Origin: Akkermansia sp.
Lineage (GTDB): Bacteria; Verrucomicrobiota; Verrucomicrobiia; Verrucomicrobiales; Akkermansiaceae
DNA: 36,690 bases
Assembly: GCA_017409465.1 (NCBI GenBank)
Contig: JAFQSQ010000052.1
Span: forward strand, 1-36,690
Reading direction: 5' to 3'
Positions 33,127 to 36,690 of the stretch are shown in pieces (position 1 is the first letter of the stretch; each line of letters begins with the position of its first letter). Under the pieces are notes generated by a model, which saw only the letters and a program-made list of their open reading frames with translations, did not search any database and was not told where the DNA came from. The translations under genes and the position numbers were made by a program.

Positions 33127-33270
33127 ATGCTAGATGACATTTTTTCATTACTCTGCTGGATTGGGGGTAAAATACTCGATTTTAAGATACATGGTTTCAG
33201 ATGTGGCCTTTTCTTTTTCACCATAATCCCCCTGATTATTTTCATCATTCTGGGCATCGTTTACTCATAA
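33127..33270 (+). CDS. 47-residue single-span membrane protein
   Basis: The frame codes for MLDDIFSLLCWIGGKILDFK, IHGFRCG and a hydrophobic helix FFFTIIPLIIFIILGIVY with a single Ser at the end. It starts 19 bases after the -10 of cassette C and ends 22 bases before the next gene, so position strongly favours a real small gene. No Shine-Dalgarno is obvious (AGAAGATAAC lies upstream). It could be a small membrane regulator, a type I toxin-like peptide or an accessory subunit; nothing in the sequence decides. It is below the usual length cut-off and easily missed. Confidence 0.55.
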   Translation: MLDDIFSLLCWIGGKILDFKIHGFRCGLFFFTIIPLIIFIILGIVYS

Positions 33271-33292
33271 GTACCCAGTTAGGGAAAACCAC

Positions 33293-33922
33293 ATGACCAT
33301 GTCCCCGTTCCGTAAAGTCCTCGCCACCACAGCCCTGAGCCTTGCGGCGGTGGGGGTGAGTTCGTGTATCTCATCCAATTTTTCTGAAATCACTGCAGAA
33401 AAAAGCCTTTCGAGAACAGGTATTATTGTTGGCTCTGGCGACAGGATAAAGATATTAAAACATGAAAGAAAATTTTATCTTGCAGGAAACGTAGTCACTT
33501 ATAATTTAAAGTACGAGAACTATTTTTCGGAAGTTCATCATGGCAGAAAAATCCTACAAACCGAAGATATCGTTCATCATGTGCACCCCCGGACATTATA
33601 TTTACAAATTGATTCTCGATTCGTGGAGCGCATAGAGCAATTTTTACACCTATCTCCGACTGAACAGACAGAGTTATTTGTTTCTCTTTCTAAGTATATG
33701 AAGGAAGGAAAGTGGATTAGCTTGAATGGGGAGGATACAATAAAAGAGATTCCATTAAATGAGCAATGGAGGATAATCAATGTAAAAAATGAGAAGCATT
33801 TTTTGAGTGATATTTCATCTGTTGTCGTTTTCCTAGCTGTCGATATTCCTTCTACAACATGCGCAAACGCTTTGTTCCCTCTGGTTGTGCTTTATGGACT
33901 TGTATCTGGTTCGGGGCGGTAA
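33293..33922 (+). CDS. Lipoprotein with the conserved leader
   Basis: The 209-residue product starts MTMSPFRKVLATTALSLAAV, followed by GVSSC, so here the conserved leader ends in a lipobox and the protein is lipid-anchored (Cys25). The mature domain is unrelated to the other leader genes. Its C-terminus, AVDIPSTTCANALFPLVVLY, is hydrophobic and resembles the [AV]D-x-P-[LS]-T segment in the lipoproteins at 14152 and 34067. The body has lower GC than the housekeeping genes (runs such as AAAGATATTAAAACATGAAA), which suggests separate ancestry. It is the second gene of the cassette C unit. Confidence 0.7.
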   Translation: MTMSPFRKVLATTALSLAAVGVSSCISSNFSEITAEKSLSRTGIIVGSGDRIKILKHERKFYLAGNVVTYNLKYENYFSEVHHGRKILQTEDIVHHVHPRTLYLQIDSRFVERIEQFLHLSPTEQTELFVSLSKYMKEGKWISLNGEDTIKEIPLNEQWRIINVKNEKHFLSDISSVVVFLAVDIPSTTCANALFPLVVLYGLVSGSGR

Positions 33923-33930
33923 TATGTTCG

Positions 33931-34043
33931 TAGGCGAAATGCAGGAAACGCGCAACAAAATGCCCTCCACGCGCGTCTATTTATTAGAAAATCGACACTT
34001 TCCGCAATTTTTTGTTGCGGATTCGGTGACGGGAAGTATTATC
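33931..34043 (+). repeat. Promoter cassette, copy D
   Basis: The inverted arms CGCAACAAAA (33951-33960) and TTTTGTTGCG (34010-34019) are perfectly complementary across 49 bases. The middle shares GCGTCTATTTATTAGAAAAT with C. The promoter is TTGCGG (34015-34020), 16 bases, TATTAT (34037-34042). It drives the genes from 34067 onward. Confidence 0.9.
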
Positions 34044-34066
34044 TTAAGTAAAGGAGATATCGAATA

Positions 34067-34807
34067 ATGAAGAGAGGCATTCGCAGAGTGTCGAGCATGA
34101 ATCTATTACGTCGGCGCGTGCTGTTTTTATGTTTACTACCCTTGTGCCTCGTGTGGGGGCTTGTGGGCTGCGTCACTCAAGTGAGTTCCGGGGATGCTTT
34201 GGAGCATGTGGGGCGTAAACTGCGTATGGAAAGTACGGTGACTGCCTGTTATGAATCGGGGGATGGGAGCAACAGACGCATCTATGCTCAAGTAGAAGCC
34301 ACTTATAGGGAACTTCGTGGGTCAATCGTAAGCACCTGTTCCATAGATTTGTGCTCCCATACCACAGGCTGGCCTTCTTCTTCTTTGGTAAAAGGTAGCG
34401 AGGAAAAGCGTAACTACTACATACTGCTCTCTGCGGATGAAGCAAAGAAAGGTCCGGGGCTTAATGTGTCGGAGCCTCCGGCTTCTGCTCCGCGTGTGCT
34501 GACAGAAGCAGAGTTCGCCAAGCTGCCGACCCAACGATTGAACATTTCTCAGAAACGATTGGATAGGTTGGATTCTGCTTTGAATACAACGATTCTTCGG
34601 CATTATGATTATGTATACTCAAGCTCTCATTATCTGCGCCGCCCTCTCAGTTATGGTTTGCGAGCTGTGGATTGGCCGCTTACGGCAGCTATCAATGCGG
34701 GGACCGCGGCAGCGGGGGCTGTTTGGTTAGTAGTCGGGGGAATTCCCTATCTGATAATAGAGCAGATGGCAGGTGAAGCGAGCGACACATCTCAGCCATC
34801 AGAATAG
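34067..34807 (+). CDS. Lipoprotein of unknown function
   Basis: The 246-residue protein has a long basic N-terminus (MKRGIRRVSSMNLLRRRVLF), a hydrophobic core and lipobox GLVGC (Cys35). A later ATG at 34097 (MNLLRRR) would give a more ordinary signal, but a strong AAGGAG at 34051-34056 supports the first start. The mature part ends in RAVDWPLTAAINAGTAAAGA and a hydrophobic stretch, WLVVGGIPYLI, comparable to segments in the lipoproteins at 14152 and 33293. No family is recognised. It is the first gene of the cassette D operon and does not carry the LTTTALCLAA leader. Confidence 0.7.
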   Translation: MKRGIRRVSSMNLLRRRVLFLCLLPLCLVWGLVGCVTQVSSGDALEHVGRKLRMESTVTACYESGDGSNRRIYAQVEATYRELRGSIVSTCSIDLCSHTTGWPSSSLVKGSEEKRNYYILLSADEAKKGPGLNVSEPPASAPRVLTEAEFAKLPTQRLNISQKRLDRLDSALNTTILRHYDYVYSSSHYLRRPLSYGLRAVDWPLTAAINAGTAAAGAVWLVVGGIPYLIIEQMAGEASDTSQPSE

Positions 34808-34830
34808 ACTTAACCTGAATAAAGAAAATC

Positions 34831-35511
34831 ATGCCCACCATCCCCCGAATCTTTGCCACCACCGCCCTGTGCCTTGCTGCGGTGGGGGTGAGCTCGTGCG
34901 ACTCCCGAGATATTCAGAGAGATGCCGCTTTCTGTTGGTATCACAATGGAAACCATTATGTGATAGAGTTGGAAAAGAAAGCACTCACCCCACAGAATGT
35001 GAATCAAAGTGGGCTGATGAGCAGCGAAACAGGTCGGAGAACCTACACCCCATTACAACACTGCATTGAGAAAGGCGATATAGAAGGCGTACGAATGTGT
35101 TTAGCACTGGGCGCTGACCCGGAAAAACGCGTGGAGACCATGCACCATGAACTGTTGCCGGGGAGTAAAGATTTTTATCAAGGCATGGCGGGCTACACAC
35201 CTCTGCATCTGGCTGTGTATCTGAAGCAATATAAAATTGTCGAATTGTTGCTGGAGTCCGGTGCAGATATTGAAGGCTCTGTTGGTTCGGACGGTAGTAC
35301 TCCCTTAATGCGAGCAGCTTATTGGGGAGATGCCGACATGGTGCGTTTGTTGCTGAACAAGGGCGCAAATGCACAAGCAGAAACCGGGGGAAAATGGTGT
35401 TGGGAGGCAGTGTACCAGGGAAAGACGGCCATGGATTTTGCCCGGGAAGGTGGTCACGCCGATTGTATTGAATTGCTGTTGCCCCATAGTGAAATGAATG
35501 AGAGTGAGTAG
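34831..35511 (+). CDS. Ankyrin-repeat lipoprotein with the conserved leader
   Basis: The 226-residue protein starts MPTIPRIFATTALCLAAVGV and SSC, a lipobox (Cys23). From about residue 70 it has ankyrin repeats: YTPLQHCIEKGDIEGVRMCL, GYTPLHLAVYLKQYKIVELL and ESGADIE, STPLMRAAYWGDADMVRLLL, and a last, weaker one, KTAMDFAREGGHADCIELLL. Ankyrin repeats bind other proteins. As a periplasm- or surface-facing lipoprotein it could cap a partner or act as an immunity-type protein; this is inference. It is the second gene of the cassette D operon, 23 bases after the previous stop. Confidence 0.85.
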   Translation: MPTIPRIFATTALCLAAVGVSSCDSRDIQRDAAFCWYHNGNHYVIELEKKALTPQNVNQSGLMSSETGRRTYTPLQHCIEKGDIEGVRMCLALGADPEKRVETMHHELLPGSKDFYQGMAGYTPLHLAVYLKQYKIVELLLESGADIEGSVGSDGSTPLMRAAYWGDADMVRLLLNKGANAQAETGGKWCWEAVYQGKTAMDFAREGGHADCIELLLPHSEMNESE

Positions 35512-35521
35512 AATGCCCCTC

Positions 35522-36013
35522 ATGTCCACCCATCCCCGAATCCTGACCACCACAGCCCTGTGCCTTGCGGCGGTGGGCGCATGTTCGTTAAGTTCAGCAG
35601 AAACAGCGTCTCCGTCTCTCGTTGGCAAAGTGCTGGTGCTGAAAATCAAAGATGCCGAACAGCGTTACACGTTTTCTGATTCTCATGTTGTCCGCAAAAC
35701 CTTTCCTCTCAGTTCTTTTACAGAGGGGACAAATCGGCAAGTATGGAACGAAGTTTATTACGTTTATTCTCCGGAAACAGCCGAATTTTACGAAGAAAAC
35801 CGCATAAACTCCACATCAGGAATGGTACGAGACGGTTACGGCTGGACTCGATGGAAACTCCTATTTAATACAGCATCGGCAGGTACAGCTACGCTCATTA
35901 CCAAACATCATTTTTCGCTCAGGCGTCACAAGGTCGGCCTGTCAGTACCTTTCAGGGTCGAGCCTTTACCGCCCGATACTCATCTTAACCAAGTTCAGAA
36001 GAAAACTTTTTGA
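35522..36013 (+). CDS. Lipoprotein with conserved leader and barrel-like domain
   Basis: The 163-residue product starts MSTHPRILTTTALCLAAVGA and CS, so Cys21 is a plausible lipid site. An ATG at 35513 lies nine bases upstream in frame, but the leader homology begins at 35522. The mature domain has SLVGKVLVL, ETAEFYEE, WKLLFNTASAGTAT and VPFRVEP in the same order as the lipoprotein at 464-904, although the leaders differ. The two are probably members of one domain family carried on different signal peptides. The function is unknown. The stop of this gene lies two bases before the next leader. Confidence 0.7.
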   Translation: MSTHPRILTTTALCLAAVGACSLSSAETASPSLVGKVLVLKIKDAEQRYTFSDSHVVRKTFPLSSFTEGTNRQVWNEVYYVYSPETAEFYEENRINSTSGMVRDGYGWTRWKLLFNTASAGTATLITKHHFSLRRHKVGLSVPFRVEPLPPDTHLNQVQKKTF

Positions 36014-36015
36014 CC

Positions 36016-36114
36016 ATGCCCACCATCCTCCGAATCCTGACCACCACAGTCCTCTGCCTTGCGGCGGTGGGGCTGAGCTCGTGTGTGTGGACTCAGGTTA
36101 GCACGCAACTTTGA
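36016..36114 (+). pseudogene. Leader module without a body
   Basis: The frame codes for MPTILRILTTTVLCLAAVGL, SSC and VWTQVSTQL, then stops after 32 codons. The leader DNA is intact and includes the lipobox, but there is no mature domain. It is either a gene truncated by deletion just after the signal peptide or an empty module. It starts two bases after the previous stop, as the complete leader genes do. Confidence 0.7.
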
Positions 36115-36123
36115 GCTAGCAGC

Positions 36124-36152
36124 TTGCAATGGAACCCGGACTCTGGTAACAT
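36124..36152 (+). promoter_or_regulatory. Promoter of the last lipoprotein gene
   Basis: TTGCAA (36124-36129), 17 bases and TAACAT (36147-36152) lie just upstream of the GTG at 36185, giving a leader of about 26 bases. This differs from the cassette promoters. Confidence 0.55.
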
Positions 36153-36184
36153 GACACCGTAATAAATACAATCTTTTCCACACT

Positions 36185-36690
36185 GTGAAAGCACTTCTCC
36201 CGTTTATAGCCCTACCGGCCCTACTGCTCTCCGCCTGCGTATCCAGCAACATCGGAGCCAAACTGGACAGTATCGGTAAAGCCGTACCCACCATTCACAG
36301 AGACACCTACAACGGGCTCTACCAACTCAATGGCGTTTATTACATGGAATGCGAGGTGCGCTATATGCGCTATGCCCCCAATTTCATGGACTGGTATCCG
36401 GATCCGGTACACTGGGGCATGCGCTCAGAATACGAAGAAGCTCAGCCCTATCTGAACACGCCCAAACCGGAACGTTACCTGCTGAAACTGGGAGAAGAAG
36501 CCCCCGAGCTGGTAAGAGCTACGGACTTCGACTTCCGGAAAGCTCGTCGAACGAAGATAGATGAGCTCCCCAAAAATGTAAAAAACAGGATACCCGACTC
36601 TATCTGCACCGGTTGGCATTTCTGGAGTGCCGACCTTCTCAAAAACAAAGGGACCCCCCGGGAACTCGCTATTCTGCCGGAGTATCGCAC
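36185..36690 (+). CDS. Lipoprotein, 3' end outside the window
   Basis: A GTG start at 36185 opens a frame without stop to the window end (168 codons seen). It begins MKALLPFIALPALLLSAC, a clear type II signal peptide with the lipid Cys at 18. The mature part reads SSNIGAKLDSIGKAVPTIHR, then NGLYQLNGVYYMECEVRYMR and CTGWHFWSADLLKNKGTPRE. The family is not recognised. It lacks the LTTTALCLAA leader and has higher GC than the genes in front of it, so the leader-module cluster probably ends near 36114. No ATG is available upstream in frame within the signal region. Confidence 0.7.
   Translation, partial: MKALLPFIALPALLLSACVSSNIGAKLDSIGKAVPTIHRDTYNGLYQLNGVYYMECEVRYMRYAPNFMDWYPDPVHWGMRSEYEEAQPYLNTPKPERYLLKLGEEAPELVRATDFDFRKARRTKIDELPKNVKNRIPDSICTGWHFWSADLLKNKGTPRELAILPEYR

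Noticed and set aside
23211..34043. Integron attC sites and gene cassettes
   Set aside because: The arms end in AAC and begin with GTT as in attC, but GTTGCGG does not fit GTTRRRY, there is no integrase in view, and cassettes carry up to four genes and a promoter. It is kept only as a remote possibility.
1..36690. tRNA or rRNA genes
   Set aside because: No segment with a T-loop GTTCGAATC-type core and acceptor pairing, or with rRNA signature words, was seen on either strand by eye.

Overview
The window looks like a chromosomal segment of a verrucomicrobium, most likely near Akkermansia. The evidence is a 51-residue small basic protein typical of Verrucomicrobia and Chlamydiae, two beta-helical secreted proteins ending in a PEP-CTERM tail (VPEP-[ST]-TATLSLLAL-...-RRRRR), a PA14/M60 mucin-type metallopeptidase, and a very high density of small lipoproteins. 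This placement is inference; no rRNA or other taxonomic marker is in view.

Layout. Bases 1-1276 hold three small lipoproteins closed by a strong terminator. Bases 1535-2760 hold a rhuM gene and a truncated, stop-interrupted hsdS start, probably the wreck of a type I restriction-modification locus. Bases 2813-6277 are a housekeeping operon on the minus strand, ribH-nusB-ftsY-rlmN, with a recognisable promoter. Bases 6488-14000 carry a glycine-zipper lipoprotein (-), the small basic protein, an RluB-type pseudouridine synthase with a 7 x 42 bp repeat tail, a Sel1-repeat protein overlapping an MGMT-type alkyltransferase, and ftsK. Bases 14152-22664 are a surface/secretion region: a lipoprotein, a 350-aa PEP-CTERM protein flanked by an 81-bp repeat, an array of hairpins joined by GCGAAATT, a small membrane protein, and a giant PEP-CTERM beta-helix protein. 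The signal peptide of that giant protein is separated from its passenger by an 11-base homopolymer, a likely phase-variation switch that reads OFF here.

Bases 22859-36690 are an accessory lipoprotein region. A roughly 110-150 bp cassette occurs four times (A-D). Each copy has inverted-repeat arms and a built-in promoter beginning TTGCGG. Intact copies B, C and D each start an operon of small secreted proteins; copy A is interrupted in its -10 by a 523-bp IS630 derivative with TA target duplication. Seven genes or fragments downstream of B-D begin with nearly the same DNA (coding for xILTTTALCLAAVG) but continue into unrelated mature domains (ankyrin, barrel-like, unknown); an eighth, the Sel1 gene at 26814, has a more divergent version. 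One copy is a leader with no body. An M60 peptidase, a WG-repeat-like protein and a restriction-enzyme fragment lie between the cassettes.

The most unusual structure is this pairing of a repeated promoter cassette with a repeated signal-peptide module attached to divergent bodies. It suggests that exported proteins here diversify by recombination at a conserved leader. The other strong candidates are the homopolymer switch and the GCGAAATT hairpin array.
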